Source: Colwellia sp. BRX10-3 (GTDB taxonomy: Bacteria; Pseudomonadota; Gammaproteobacteria; Enterobacterales; Alteromonadaceae). From it: DNA of 64,000 bases. Both the position numbers and the translations under genes were made by a program. The stretch lies in the NCBI RefSeq assembly GCF_014077505.1, contig NZ_JACGWA010000001.1, positions 248,001 through 312,000 of the forward strand, given 5' to 3'. Shown piece after piece: positions 47,944 to 58,430 of this stretch (its first letter is position 1; the number at the start of each line of letters is the position of its first letter). Under the pieces are notes generated by a model. That model saw only the letters and a list, made by a program, of their open reading frames with translations. It was not told the origin of the DNA and searched no databases.

Positions 47944-48894
47944 TTACAATGATTGCTTCAAAATATCATTAATGGCTTGAGTTAATACATCCATTTCATT
48001 TTTAAAAAATATTTCTTTTTCATTCTGATATTTTTCTTCGTTGTATTGATATTCTGTGAACTCTGAAAGGGTGATAAACAAATTTGGGTATAATTTTAGA
48101 TATCTTTGTAATCCAACATTTTTATTTATAGTTATACAAACACATCCAGAATAAATGTATTCAAATATCTTAATTGGTGCACAGTAATCATTGTTTAAAT
48201 CCGTCGTTCCGTAAGATAATAATGCATAACGGTATTGTGATTGAAGATATTGACTTTCAGTAAAAGTTTTTTCCCCGAGGTATTGATGTGAATCTATTTC
48301 AGCCAATAGCCCCTCGTCAATAACTTTACCTAATAAGTGAAATTCAATCTTCAAGTTTTTTAGCATATTTATAGCGTCAGAGTTAAACCTTGACCGATTT
48401 ATTAGACCTGCATACACTAAGTGATTTAGCTTTTTACTACTTACCTCTCGGTGTTTAAAAACTGGAATATTAGGCAAGACTTTAATCGATTCACAGTTAT
48501 AATTTCTGCAACAAAGCTCCGAACGTTCTTTTGAGGAAACAAACACTTGACTATTCTTTGATCTAAATATTTTTCGGTCAAACAAAAAAAGAAGCTTATT
48601 TTGGTCTAGACAAGGGAGTTCATTAAATACAAAAAATACGTTTATTCTCCTGTAAATAAAAGGGTATAGAATCCGGCACAGATTAGTTCCGAACAACACA
48701 ATAGGTACATCCGCTTCAATACTTAAAATCTGTTTTATTAAACGGCCAATATGCCTAAACTCTTTCAAATATGATTTTTTTGAGGTGAACCAATCCTTAT
48801 CATGATCAACCTTAAACTTTTCAATATCATAAAAATGTTTCGCTAATTTTTTTTCGAATAAAAAATCAGTATTTGCCCAAGAGAAAATTTTCAT
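47944..48894 (-). CDS. glycosyltransferase-like protein (GT-B, divergent)
   Basis: A 316-residue protein abutting wzy. The C-terminal region (HLVYAGLINRSRF..., YRYALLSYGTTDLNNDYCAPIKIFEYIYSGCVCIT) resembles the donor-binding part of GT4-type enzymes, especially APIKIFEYIYSG. The N-terminal half is divergent. Probably one of four glycosyltransferases for the repeat unit. Confidence 0.7.
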   Translation of the reverse strand: MKIFSWANTDFLFEKKLAKHFYDIEKFKVDHDKDWFTSKKSYLKEFRHIGRLIKQILSIEADVPIVLFGTNLCRILYPFIYRRINVFFVFNELPCLDQNKLLFLFDRKIFRSKNSQVFVSSKERSELCCRNYNCESIKVLPNIPVFKHREVSSKKLNHLVYAGLINRSRFNSDAINMLKNLKIEFHLLGKVIDEGLLAEIDSHQYLGEKTFTESQYLQSQYRYALLSYGTTDLNNDYCAPIKIFEYIYSGCVCITINKNVGLQRYLKLYPNLFITLSEFTEYQYNEEKYQNEKEIFFKNEMDVLTQAINDILKQSL

Positions 48895-48936
48895 ATGCTT
48901 CCTACAGTACGACTTACAAACAACTAACTATTTATT

Positions 48937-50061
48937 TTAAATCAAGCTGTTAATTATTCTTATACTTGCCGAACCGTCACCATAAGGATTATGAGCAAAA
49001 CTCATAACTTTATACGCTTCTTCGTTCACCAATAATTCACTTAACTCTTTAACAATAGTTTCAACCTTAGTGCCTACCAGTTTCACTGTGCCAGCATCAA
49101 CGGCTTCTGGTCGTTCTGTTGTATCGCGCATAACTAGTACAGGCTTTCCTAATGATGGAGCTTCTTCCTGTATCCCACCTGAATCAGTTAACAATACATA
49201 AGCTTTATTCATTAGGTAGACAAAAGGTAAATAATCTAAAGGCTCGATTAGAAACACATTATTTAAATTAGCAAGTAAGCGATTCACAGGCTCACGCACA
49301 TTAGGGTTTAAATGCATAGGGTAAACAAACTCAACGTCAGGAAACGCTTTTGCCATCTGCTCGATGGCTTCGCAAATACGTTCAAACCCTCCGCCAAAAC
49401 TTTCTCTTCTGTGACCTGTGATCAAAACAATTCGTTTATTTTCACTAAGGAAATTGAATTTTTCTTCTAAGGAAGACTTTAATTGAATGTTAGTTTCTAA
49501 TTTCCTTATTACATTATGTAAAGCATCTATCACTGTATTACCGGTAATTATAATCTTGTCAGCATCTACATTTTCTTTCAATAAATTTTGTTTCGATAAT
49601 TCTGTAGGCGCAAAATGAAAATTCGCAATAGTACCAGTTAACTTTCGATTACCTTCTTCAGGCCAAGGTGAATATATATTTCCTGTACGAAGGCCAGCTT
49701 CAACATGGCCAACTTTAATTTGTTGATAGTAAGCGGCTAATGTTGTAGATAAGGTAGTTGCGGTATCGCCATGAACCAATACGTAATCGGGTTTAAACTC
49801 AGTTAAAACCGGCTTTATACCTTGCAGAATTCCGCAAGTAATATCAGTTAAATCTTGTCCTGGCTTCATTAAATTTAAATCATAATCTGGAGTTATTTCA
49901 AATAACTCCAATACTTGATCTAACATTTCTCTGTGCTGCGCAGTTACGCATACTTTGGCATCAAAACGGTCATCAGAACTTAATGCATGTACTAACGGTG
50001 CCATTTTAATGGCCTCTGGGCGAGTACCAAATACAGTTAAAATACGTTTTTTTATAGTCAT
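48937..50061 (-). CDS. wecB: UDP-N-acetylglucosamine 2-epimerase WecB
   Basis: Non-hydrolysing epimerase of 374 residues interconverting UDP-GlcNAc and UDP-ManNAc. [14 protein letters not shown] near the N-terminus, [31 protein letters not shown] and [18 protein letters not shown] are all family signatures. No wecC-like gene dedicated to UDP-ManNAcA follows. ManNAc may be used directly or be oxidised by the dehydrogenase at 53.7-54.9 kb. Confidence 0.94.
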   Translation of the reverse strand: MTIKKRILTVFGTRPEAIKMAPLVHALSSDDRFDAKVCVTAQHREMLDQVLELFEITPDYDLNLMKPGQDLTDITCGILQGIKPVLTEFKPDYVLVHGDTATTLSTTLAAYYQQIKVGHVEAGLRTGNIYSPWPEEGNRKLTGTIANFHFAPTELSKQNLLKENVDADKIIITGNTVIDALHNVIRKLETNIQLKSSLEEKFNFLSENKRIVLITGHRRESFGGGFERICEAIEQMAKAFPDVEFVYPMHLNPNVREPVNRLLANLNNVFLIEPLDYLPFVYLMNKAYVLLTDSGGIQEEAPSLGKPVLVMRDTTERPEAVDAGTVKLVGTKVETIVKELSELLVNEEAYKVMSFAHNPYGDGSASIRIINSLI

Positions 50062-50136
50062 GAGGCTTATTTTTAGAACCGCTATTATTAAAATATTATA
50101 AATAAAGCTAAAACATATCTAGCTAACTTAGTCTGA

Positions 50137-51186
50137 TTAAAGTGGAGCTATCTCGTCATACTTCCAACTGAAATGCCGTGCGTATTTATTATAAAGAATA
50201 AACATCAGCACAAATAACGCCAGTTCGATACTTTCGGGTACTTGAAAATATTCACCTAATACACCTAATAGCGACATAACTACAGAGGCTATTGAGATAA
50301 CTATTAGTGTTTGACGTGATGACAAGCCTGCACGCTGCAATATGTGATGTAAATGATCTCGGTCTGGCTTAAATGGTGACTTGCCTTTTCTATAACGGCG
50401 CATAACTATAGCAAGCATGTCCATTAAGGGTATCGCGCATATCCATAAAGCGGTAACAGGCCTAAACGAGGCGTTTTCGCCTTGTGTGCCTATGGTTAAT
50501 AGCCATATAACACTTAGTCCGATAAACATGCTACCAGCATCGCCCATAAATATTTTTTTGCTGTAGTTTTTGAAAAAACCCAAATTGAAAATTAAATAAG
50601 GTAGGGTTGCTGTCGCCAAAATTAGTGGATAGCTCAAGTAACCCGTATTGCCACTTATTAAAAATAATACGGCGATAGCAGTGAAAGTATTAAGGCTTAA
50701 ACTGCCAATTAACCCGTCAATACCGTCAACCATGTTATAAGCATTTATAACTACAATTATGGCAAAGTAAGTAAATATTATACCTACTGGGCCAAGTTCA
50801 ATATTGCCTAAGCCAAACAAGTTACCTAAGTTCCCAATATAACCACCTACGCCGTAGATCATTAAACTGGCGATAATAATTTGGCCTACAATACGAATGC
50901 GCACTTTTAGGTCGAATTTATCGTCAAGTGCGCCAATAAATACCATCATGGCCGAGGCAATTAAGTACATACGCAGTTCTAGGGTATTTGGCAACCAGAG
51001 TAGGCTAGCAGCTAACACAGCTACAAATATAGAAATGCCACCAATAAGGGGGATTTGACCTTCGTGACGCTTTCTTGCATTGGGTTTGTCAACTAAGCCA
51101 ACATCAACGGCAATTGGCTTGAATAATTTAATCGCCACCAAAGCAAAACAAAAAGCGCTTAGGGCAGTTAAGGCAGTTATTATCAT
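50137..51186 (-). CDS. wecA: WecA-like undecaprenyl-phosphate GlcNAc-1-phosphate transferase
   Basis: A 349-residue MraY/WecA-family membrane protein with ~10-11 helices. The Mg2+/substrate motifs are LDDKFDLKVR at ~87-96, NAYNMVDGIDGL at ~148-159, MGDAGSMFIG, and the loop RDHLHHILQRAG typical of WecA. It starts synthesis by putting a HexNAc-1-P on undecaprenyl phosphate. The locus therefore begins with an N-acetylhexosamine rather than a hexose (no WbaP-type protein present). Confidence 0.92.
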   Translation of the reverse strand: MIITALTALSAFCFALVAIKLFKPIAVDVGLVDKPNARKRHEGQIPLIGGISIFVAVLAASLLWLPNTLELRMYLIASAMMVFIGALDDKFDLKVRIRIVGQIIIASLMIYGVGGYIGNLGNLFGLGNIELGPVGIIFTYFAIIVVINAYNMVDGIDGLIGSLSLNTFTAIAVLFLISGNTGYLSYPLILATATLPYLIFNLGFFKNYSKKIFMGDAGSMFIGLSVIWLLTIGTQGENASFRPVTALWICAIPLMDMLAIVMRRYRKGKSPFKPDRDHLHHILQRAGLSSRQTLIVISIASVVMSLLGVLGEYFQVPESIELALFVLMFILYNKYARHFSWKYDEIAPL

Positions 51187-51198
51187 CTAAATATGCTC

Positions 51199-52284
51199 CT
51201 ATTTACCTAACACTTGGCTTGATTGCGTTGGCTGCATTGAATCAGCTTCTTTGTTATTAGCCACTAATTTAGTGTTACTTAGTTTAGTCGCCGCTCCTTT
51301 TTTAGTAAAGTAACGTATTAACACAATTAACACCGACAAAATTCCACCTAGCATAGTACCCAATACAACAATTAGGGCGCGTTTAGGTTTAGCTTTTTCT
51401 TCTGGTGCATTGGCGGGGTCAATGGTTTTTAGCACATATTCTAGAGAGACTTCAGCCAACATTATGGTTTTAGTTTGTTGTTCTATTAACTGATAGAACA
51501 CGGTTTGCATATCGGCCAGCTGAGTTTCTTGCAGTTTTGTTGTTAAATAATCGATGCTGCGTTGCGCTTCGGCTTTATCTTGATCTCGCATCGCTTCGTT
51601 AATGTCGCTAACCAACCATAATAACCACTGCGTGGCAATTTCTGGTGAGTAATGTTCAATGGCTAGGGTGATCATCCCTGTTTCTTTATCGCTGGTTATA
51701 GTTAAAATTTCTTTAAACGCTTTATAAGCTTCCCATGATGATGGTTCAGGTTTTTTAGGCGCTTTTACTTCTCTTAACCATTTGTTAGTTGTTTCGTTAT
51801 AAATTTCATCGTTAATGATTAATGTATTGGAGTTAACATCCCAACTTTTAGCCGCCATTAAAGGCACTAATAACTGGTGTTTATTAATAAAGCTTTCTAA
51901 AAATACTCTTGATTTTAATACCTCAAGCGCAAGGCCGGTTTTGTCTGTGCCACCGCCGCCAAGGTTAATACCAGCAAGGCTTGCTAAGCCACCAAATTGC
52001 CCAGCCATTTTGGCTAATCCGCCCGCGCCACCTTGCTCACTGGCAGGCGCCAACAACGTTGTGGCTTTATATATGTTGGGTTGATTAATTGCATAGATAA
52101 TTGACGAGATGGCGAACAAGCCACTAATAGCAATAATTAATAGCTTACCTGACCATATAGCATACCACAGCTCTGCTAAGTCAATTTCGTCGTCTTCGGG
52201 GAAGTGGTGTTGCTGATAAAATTCGTTTGAATTCATTGCTTCGACTTCATTGGAAGTACTTCCTTGCAATTTGTTACTATTCAC
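51199..52284 (-). CDS. wzz: Wzz chain-length determinant
   Basis: A 361-residue polysaccharide co-polymerase. It has a cytoplasmic N-terminus with IDLAELWYAIWSGK, TM1 at ~50-68, a large periplasmic domain, and TM2 at ~303-325. A glycine-rich stretch (~96-116, GGLASLAGINLGGGG) is typical of long-chain Wzz proteins. The start is a GTG at 52284; ATG 52236 is equally possible as neither has a good ribosome site. No tyrosine kinase domain is fused and no Wzc gene is nearby. Confidence 0.9.
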   Translation of the reverse strand: MNSNKLQGSTSNEVEAMNSNEFYQQHHFPEDDEIDLAELWYAIWSGKLLIIAISGLFAISSIIYAINQPNIYKATTLLAPASEQGGAGGLAKMAGQFGGLASLAGINLGGGGTDKTGLALEVLKSRVFLESFINKHQLLVPLMAAKSWDVNSNTLIINDEIYNETTNKWLREVKAPKKPEPSSWEAYKAFKEILTITSDKETGMITLAIEHYSPEIATQWLLWLVSDINEAMRDQDKAEAQRSIDYLTTKLQETQLADMQTVFYQLIEQQTKTIMLAEVSLEYVLKTIDPANAPEEKAKPKRALIVVLGTMLGGILSVLIVLIRYFTKKGAATKLSNTKLVANNKEADSMQPTQSSQVLGK

Positions 52285-52540
52285 AATAGCTCACATTTAA
52301 GTTCATTTTAGTATTTTTCGATGGGCGTAAACTAGCACTTTTACGAAAGCAGCCCAAGTGAGAACGAATTATAACAAGTTATCTGCCATTTTTAACAGTT
52401 GTTTATCACTTTTTTGCTGTTAATTACCAGTCAATATTAGTAATAATTAAATAAACCCCACTTTTTCAGCTTTAAAGTTAGTTGCCGCTTGCGATATTGT
52501 GCTACTGCGATATTTTTAACTTTTGTCTCAACTTATCGGG

Positions 52541-53587
52541 CTATAACTTATTTTTTGTTAAAAACTTAACATACCAGGGCATTGCTTTGTTTATGCCTTG
52601 CTCTATACGAAATTCTGGTCGATAACCCAGAAGTTCTTTAGCCTTTGAGGTATCGGCCTGTGAGTGGCGTACGTCACCGGCCCTAAATCCTCTATATATT
52701 GCGGTTTTAGTATAACTAACGTTATTAGCGCCTAGTGCGGAGGCTAAGCTTGAAAATAACTCGTTAAGTGTTGTTCTGTCGCCCAGTGCTACATTGTATA
52801 CTTGGTTTTTGCCTTGCTCGTTAGCTGTTGCGGCTAATATATTCGCTTGTACGGCATTTTCGACAAAACAAAAATCACGGCTGGTTTCACCATCACCATT
52901 AATAAATAAGTCTTGGTTTTCTATCATTGCTGCCGTCCATTTAGGAATAACAGCGGCGTAGGCACCATTTGGGTCTTGGCGTTTACCAAACACGTTAAAA
53001 TAGCGTAAGCCTGTGGCATTTAAGCCATAGGTTTTATTAAATACATCAGCATAAAGCTCATTAACATATTTAGTCACTGCATAAGGTGATAATGGCTTGC
53101 CAATAGTATCTTCCACTTTTGGCAATGCCGGGTGGTCACCATAAGTTGAGCTTGACGCGGCATAAACAAAGGTACTGACCTTAGCGTCTTTCGCTGCCGT
53201 TAACATATTAAGAAAACCCGTAATATTGGTAGAATTAGTTAATATAGGGTCAGCAATTGAGCGCGGCACTGAGCCAAGTGCCGCTTGGTGTAAAATGTAG
53301 TCAACTGTTAGGTTATTAACTGTTAAGGCTTGCTGGCAATCTTCAAAGTTTCTAATGTCACCGTTAATAAAAGTAAAATCTTGCCATTGTTGGTCTGACA
53401 CTTCAGCGTTAACTTCGTCTAAGTTATGTTGATGGCCAGTAGCAAAATTGTCTAAACCGATAACCTTTTGGTTAAGTAATAATAAGGTTTCTAGTAAATT
53501 AGAGCCAATAAAGCCAGCAACACCGGTTACTAACCAAACTTTTGGTGCTTGCTTTAGTTGCTTTTTTACATCATCGTACTCTGACAT
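52541..53587 (-). CDS. wbpP: UDP-N-acetylhexosamine 4-epimerase (WbpP/TviC type)
   Basis: A 348-residue SDR enzyme with GVAGFIGSN at 22-30, [10 protein letters not shown] at ~101-110 (signature of UDP-GlcNAc(A) C4-epimerases), [10 protein letters not shown], and Tyr169/Lys173. With the neighbouring dehydrogenase it forms the pair that gives UDP-GalNAc and UDP-GalNAcA in Pseudomonas O6 and Salmonella Vi systems. Which acts first is not decidable here. Confidence 0.9.
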   Translation of the reverse strand: MSEYDDVKKQLKQAPKVWLVTGVAGFIGSNLLETLLLLNQKVIGLDNFATGHQHNLDEVNAEVSDQQWQDFTFINGDIRNFEDCQQALTVNNLTVDYILHQAALGSVPRSIADPILTNSTNITGFLNMLTAAKDAKVSTFVYAASSSTYGDHPALPKVEDTIGKPLSPYAVTKYVNELYADVFNKTYGLNATGLRYFNVFGKRQDPNGAYAAVIPKWTAAMIENQDLFINGDGETSRDFCFVENAVQANILAATANEQGKNQVYNVALGDRTTLNELFSSLASALGANNVSYTKTAIYRGFRAGDVRHSQADTSKAKELLGYRPEFRIEQGINKAMPWYVKFLTKNKL

Positions 53588-53662
53588 TATTACTTCCGTT
53601 TTATTATTGATTAGTCAGCTGAATAGTCAGTGTTGTAGCTTTTAATAAATTTACTGGCTGCG

Positions 53663-54943
53663 TTATAAACGCATATCTACTGATTCTTTCGGTAAAACAT
53701 ATTTTAAATCGTAAAGCACATGGTTGGCTTTACCTAAAGCGCGAATTTTATCTACGCCCATGGCTTTAAATTCGTTGTGTGATACTGCAAGAATAACCGC
53801 GTCGTAATAGTTAGCCTTAGGTGCTTCAGTCAGGCTTAGGTTATATTCATGCTCGGCTTGTTCACTCGAACACCAAGGGTCGGTAATATCAACATTGACA
53901 TTATATTCTTTAAGTTCGCTAACAATATCAACAATTTTTGTATTACGTAAATCAGGGCAGTTTTCTTTAAAAGTAAGCCCCATGATCAACACGTTTGCGT
54001 CTTCCACCTGAATACGTTTGTGCAGCATGTGTTTTACTAGTTGAGATACCACATAAGCGCCCATACCGTCATTTAATCGACGCCCGGCGAGTATCATTTC
54101 AGGATGATAACCTACAGATTGAGCTTTGTGGGTTAAATAGTAAGGGTCAACCCCTATGCAATGCCCACCCACTAAACCTGGGCGGAATGGTAAAAAATTC
54201 CATTTTGTGCCGGCAGCTTCTAATACTTCTAAGGTGTCGATACCGAGCTTATTAAAAATAATCGATAATTCATTAATTAAGGCAACATTAACGTCGCGTT
54301 GCGTGTTCTCAATAACTTTTGCGGCTTCTGCCACTTTAATTGAACTCGCTTTATGGGTGCCGGCGATAATAATAGAACGATATAAGTTATCAACAATGTT
54401 GGCTACTTCAGGCGTTGAACCCGAAGTAACTTTTAAAATATTAGTAACTCGGTGTTCTTTATCGCCCGGGTTAATACGTTCAGGTGAATAACCCGCGTAA
54501 AAGTCTTTGTTGAATACTAAACCAGAGAACTTTTCGACTACAGGAATACAAGCTTCTTCAGTGGCACCGGGGTAAACCGTAGATTCATAAATAATAATAT
54601 CGTCTTTACCTACCACTTTACCAAGCATTTCACTAGCTTTGATCAGCGGTGTTAAATTGGGTTGTTTATGGTGGTCGATAGGCGTTGGTACGGTAACAAT
54701 ATAAACGTTGGCGTTTTTTATGTCGTCTGGTTGACAAGAGTAGGTCAGGTTTGTTGTTTCGGCTAACTCTTCATCGCTAACTTCAAGGGTATTGTCGGAG
54801 CCATTATTTAATTCTGCAATACGTGCTTGATTGATATCAAAACCTAAGGTTTGATATTTTTTGCCAAATTCTACCGCCAAAGGTAAACCAACATAGCCTA
54901 AGCCTATGATGGCAATTTTCACATCTTTTAAGTCACGTATCAT
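53663..54943 (-). CDS. tviB: UDP-N-acetylhexosamine 6-dehydrogenase (WbpO/TviB type)
   Basis: A 426-residue UDP-sugar dehydrogenase with [14 protein letters not shown] at 14-27, [15 protein letters not shown] and the catalytic Cys262 in [19 protein letters not shown]. Length and motifs match WbpO/TviB rather than Ugd, which is encoded separately at 35.1 kb. Product: UDP-GlcNAcA or UDP-GalNAcA. Confidence 0.93.
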   Translation of the reverse strand: MIRDLKDVKIAIIGLGYVGLPLAVEFGKKYQTLGFDINQARIAELNNGSDNTLEVSDEELAETTNLTYSCQPDDIKNANVYIVTVPTPIDHHKQPNLTPLIKASEMLGKVVGKDDIIIYESTVYPGATEEACIPVVEKFSGLVFNKDFYAGYSPERINPGDKEHRVTNILKVTSGSTPEVANIVDNLYRSIIIAGTHKASSIKVAEAAKVIENTQRDVNVALINELSIIFNKLGIDTLEVLEAAGTKWNFLPFRPGLVGGHCIGVDPYYLTHKAQSVGYHPEMILAGRRLNDGMGAYVVSQLVKHMLHKRIQVEDANVLIMGLTFKENCPDLRNTKIVDIVSELKEYNVNVDITDPWCSSEQAEHEYNLSLTEAPKANYYDAVILAVSHNEFKAMGVDKIRALGKANHVLYDLKYVLPKESVDMRL

Positions 54944-55074
54944 TTTTAAATCTTTTACCTTGAAAAATCGGTTATATTTTATTGTTAATTATATATTTTG
55001 TACAGATTTAGCTTGTGCGCTTAAGCCGATATAAATGCCGACCTAAGCGATAATTAAGCGTGAATTAAGCTTTG

Positions 55075-57795
55075 TTAAATACCGTTTATTGCGGCAACAG
55101 CGACAGCCGAATTATAAATAATTTGTGTTGCTGTCGACCATAATGTTAGATCATTCATATATTCAGAATCTAGTGGCACTACTATAGTATCGCCTGGTTT
55201 TAATGAGCTTTCACCCGCGCCAGCAAACCAGTTATTTTCTTCAACCATTTTAATACTACCACCGGCTGAAATAATATAAATACGCTCAGCGTCAGCTCGT
55301 TTTTTAATGCCTCCACTTTGCGCAATGTAGTCTTCAGCTGACATGGCACTATTATATAAATGTGAAGAACCCACCTGAACTTGGCCAATAACATTAATTG
55401 AATTTTTCTTCGTGGGTACAAAAAGCACGTCGCCGCCTTCGAGCAATACTTCACTATTATTTGCCGCCATTAAACCAGGTAGGTCAATAACTAAACGGCC
55501 GACTGGTTCTACATTAGTGATATCAGCAAGTAGTTTTTGGGCATCGTTGTAAGAGGCTGCAGAGCCATTTTCGCTTAACGATTTAGACGCCATTTCAACA
55601 CGTAGATCACTGGCCAGTTTAACGAGGTTTTGTTGCTCAAGTTCTTTTAATTTTTTACGGGTAAATACTGAGGCATCAGGGTGAGCATAATCGGTTAAAC
55701 CACCAGCTTTAATCACTAAATCAGCCAAGGTTTCGCCACGTCGAATAGTATATTTACCCGGAAACACAAATTCACCACGCAGTTCAACCACATGATTTTC
55801 GCTCCAGGCTGGAATTTTGTGCACGTTCAATCGGTCTTTACTTTGCAACGCTATATTAAAGTCTTTATTTTCTTTTAAGGCTAAGCCCAAATCGACATCT
55901 AATGATGTTTTTGATGCGCCTTCTACCGTCAGGGTATTGCGAGTAACTTCTGCTCGCGCTAAGTAAGCCGACTCTTTCACGCCACCAGCGGCCGCTAATA
56001 AATCGCTAACTTTTGCGTTTTTCGCTAACGGATAAATACCAGGGAATTTAACTTGTCCGTCTACCTCAACAAGCTGAAGGGGCTGACCAGAAGCACCTTG
56101 TTGGCGTAACTTTCTTAATACGGGTGCTAACAAGCGAGGTCGAGAAAACAATGCCATTTCACGAAAGTCGGTTTCGCTGCCCGAGGCGCCATTAGCAATT
56201 TGCACTATAGATTGACTACCTATTTGCGCAGCCTCTTCAGCTTCATTAATGCCAATGGCACGTTGTGATGAACTACCACCATATTTTTTCCAAAACGATT
56301 TTTCTTTATGTAAACTTTTAGCCTGTTGGCGCTCTTTGGCAAAAAGCTGCTCTTGCGTGTAAGCTAATTCATCTAACGATAGTTTTTCATCCACCGACTT
56401 AGTGACGTTAGAAAATATCAATAGTTTGTCGTTTGGTAACAGCGTTAAGTTGTCAACTGGGTCAGACGTAGATTTATTCAGTGCCTTAGCTAAATTAAAT
56501 TGTAATACCTCGATATTTCTCGCTTGATCTTTTTGGCGAACAATTAAGCCATAACTTAAATCTGCAGAAGGCAGTATATGAGAATCTAAACTAGGTAATA
56601 AATCAGCTATTTTTACACCTTGCTGCCATTGATATTTACCCGGGCGTGAAACCGCGCCAATAACAGTAATTGATTGTTCATACATACCTGAACTTTTTAA
56701 CACGCGAATATAGTCACCACTTTTTAGCAATTGTTTACGCGCTTTGCTATCAGTTAAATCAACATTAATAATGCTACGTAAACTGTGTTCATTGTAGCGT
56801 TCTACCATAGTTGACTGCGGGTAAGCCGATGGTAGTAAGCCACCCGCCATTTCTATAATTTGATTAAAACTATCACCGGTTTTTAATTCGTATATAGCCG
56901 GTCGTCTTACTTCACCTAGTATTGAAACACTTTTACTTTGTGTTGGGATGAAAACAACATCGCCTGATTGCAGTAAAATATCACTTGAAGAGTCCCCTTG
57001 TATTAGCAGGTCGTATAGATCAACGGTTTGCACTACTTTACCCGCACGTTTTACTTCAATATTACGTAATGAGCCAATGTCGCTTACACCACCGGCTGCA
57101 AAAATAGCGTGCGTAACACTTGAAAGTGAACTGAGTGTGTAAGGGCCTGGTTTGTAGGCGTCACCTAAAACAAAAATTCGCATTGAGCGTAATTCAGCTA
57201 AGCTGACCACAACGTTGACGCCTATAATGCGCTGTTGAATGCGTTCAGCAAGAAATGTTTTCATCTCGTCAAATGCTAAACCAACAACTTTTACTGGCCC
57301 AACATTAGGGATAAGAATATTACCCTCTCGAGTGATTGGCAGTATGTATTCAGCATTTTCTTTACCATATATTTGTATCGATAATTGGTCACCAACACCT
57401 AATATATAGTGTTTAGGTATTGCAATATCCATGGTAGGTGCAAAGGTGCTTGGCGCATTAGCAAAAACGTCCATGCCAAATCTTTCAAGAGGTTGAAACA
57501 ATTCACTATCGTTCTCAAAATAAGTAACTTCTGCTTGCTTTTGAACATTATTTTCAGTCACAGGTCTTGGCGAGACAGGCGAAGATGATAATTGTGTTTG
57601 TTGGTTACTGCCGGAAATTTGCCCCATAACCGAATTAAGATCAACCCCCATGCTTTGCGCTAATGCTTGCTGCTGAGATTTAGGTAAGTTTTTAAATTGC
57701 TCTATTTGCTGTTGGCTAATTTGCGCAGCGAGAGAACTAAAAGAAAGTGTTGAAACAACGAGAAGGCTTGTCAGTAAACGAATAAAGTGAATCAT
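55075..57795 (-). CDS. large SLBB-domain polysaccharide export protein (Wza/OtnA type)
   Basis: A 906-residue outer-membrane exporter. It has a signal peptide (MIHFIRLLTSLLVVSTLSFS...LAA) without a lipobox cysteine, unlike E. coli Wza (about 380 residues). A Q-rich helix follows, then the poly-export domain (PKHYILGVGDQLSIQIYGKE, ~125-205) and at least four or five SLBB domains. The C-terminus is hydrophobic. The size and Wzz neighbour resemble OtnA/WbfF of Vibrio O139-type loci. It is the first gene of the long minus-strand run, with AGGAAG 12 bases before its ATG. It probably carries the finished polymer across the outer membrane. Confidence 0.88.
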   Translation of the reverse strand: MIHFIRLLTSLLVVSTLSFSSLAAQISQQQIEQFKNLPKSQQQALAQSMGVDLNSVMGQISGSNQQTQLSSSPVSPRPVTENNVQKQAEVTYFENDSELFQPLERFGMDVFANAPSTFAPTMDIAIPKHYILGVGDQLSIQIYGKENAEYILPITREGNILIPNVGPVKVVGLAFDEMKTFLAERIQQRIIGVNVVVSLAELRSMRIFVLGDAYKPGPYTLSSLSSVTHAIFAAGGVSDIGSLRNIEVKRAGKVVQTVDLYDLLIQGDSSSDILLQSGDVVFIPTQSKSVSILGEVRRPAIYELKTGDSFNQIIEMAGGLLPSAYPQSTMVERYNEHSLRSIINVDLTDSKARKQLLKSGDYIRVLKSSGMYEQSITVIGAVSRPGKYQWQQGVKIADLLPSLDSHILPSADLSYGLIVRQKDQARNIEVLQFNLAKALNKSTSDPVDNLTLLPNDKLLIFSNVTKSVDEKLSLDELAYTQEQLFAKERQQAKSLHKEKSFWKKYGGSSSQRAIGINEAEEAAQIGSQSIVQIANGASGSETDFREMALFSRPRLLAPVLRKLRQQGASGQPLQLVEVDGQVKFPGIYPLAKNAKVSDLLAAAGGVKESAYLARAEVTRNTLTVEGASKTSLDVDLGLALKENKDFNIALQSKDRLNVHKIPAWSENHVVELRGEFVFPGKYTIRRGETLADLVIKAGGLTDYAHPDASVFTRKKLKELEQQNLVKLASDLRVEMASKSLSENGSAASYNDAQKLLADITNVEPVGRLVIDLPGLMAANNSEVLLEGGDVLFVPTKKNSINVIGQVQVGSSHLYNSAMSAEDYIAQSGGIKKRADAERIYIISAGGSIKMVEENNWFAGAGESSLKPGDTIVVPLDSEYMNDLTLWSTATQIIYNSAVAVAAINGI

Positions 57796-58430
57796 TGGCG
57801 CGTATTTCTTCCTGTATATACGGGGACAGAACTTAGATTTAAAATTAAAGCAGCGTGGAGTTTATCAGTAAGTGTACTTTGATTAAAGTAACTTTTTATT
57901 AAACGCATCATCAAGATAAAGCGAAGCGTAATGAATTAGACTTAAAGCTGAAATCGTTTGAATTATCAGTGATTCACATAACATTTACTTTCATTAAAAT
58001 ACTTTTAACAAGCTGCATTTGGTTTTGCTAGCATCGGATAAGTTTGTTTACAGTAATTAGCTGTTAGCAACAAATTCAAGGTTAGCCTTAATATTAAACA
58101 GTAAGCCCTGATAAACTCATTAAACAAAGTGTGACTTAAAGTTTGGCCGTTATATGTATCAGTAAAACATCAAGTTAATTGCTTTTTTTTACTATTGGTT
58201 ACTTGGCAATAGCGGAAAAATAAGGATTTAAGCTAACAAAAATTAAGCAGTTGACAGTGATTAACAAGAGATTAACCTACCAGACTTGCCTTTCAAAGCC
58301 AGCAAAGGTATAAAACGGGCTGATTATTAATAGTTTCTAATTTATCTGAACGCGATCAACCTGATTTTTATTCATGTTGAAACAAAAATAATTTTAAACC
58401 GTGTTTGGTCTTACCTATCGAGGATTTTAT
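57796..58430. other. 635-base divergent promoter region
   Basis: Lies between the first gene of the polysaccharide run (-) and the peptide transporter (+). It is AT-rich and contains no credible ORF. A TTGACA at 58251-58256 with a poor -10 (AACCTA, 58274-58279) is a possible plus-strand promoter. I found no JUMPstart/ops sequence (GGCGGTAG) on the minus strand and no strong palindrome. Confidence 0.5.

Noticed and set aside
57796-58400. JUMPstart/ops element for RfaH at the head of the polysaccharide run
   Set aside because: I looked for GGCGGTAG on the minus strand and did not find it.
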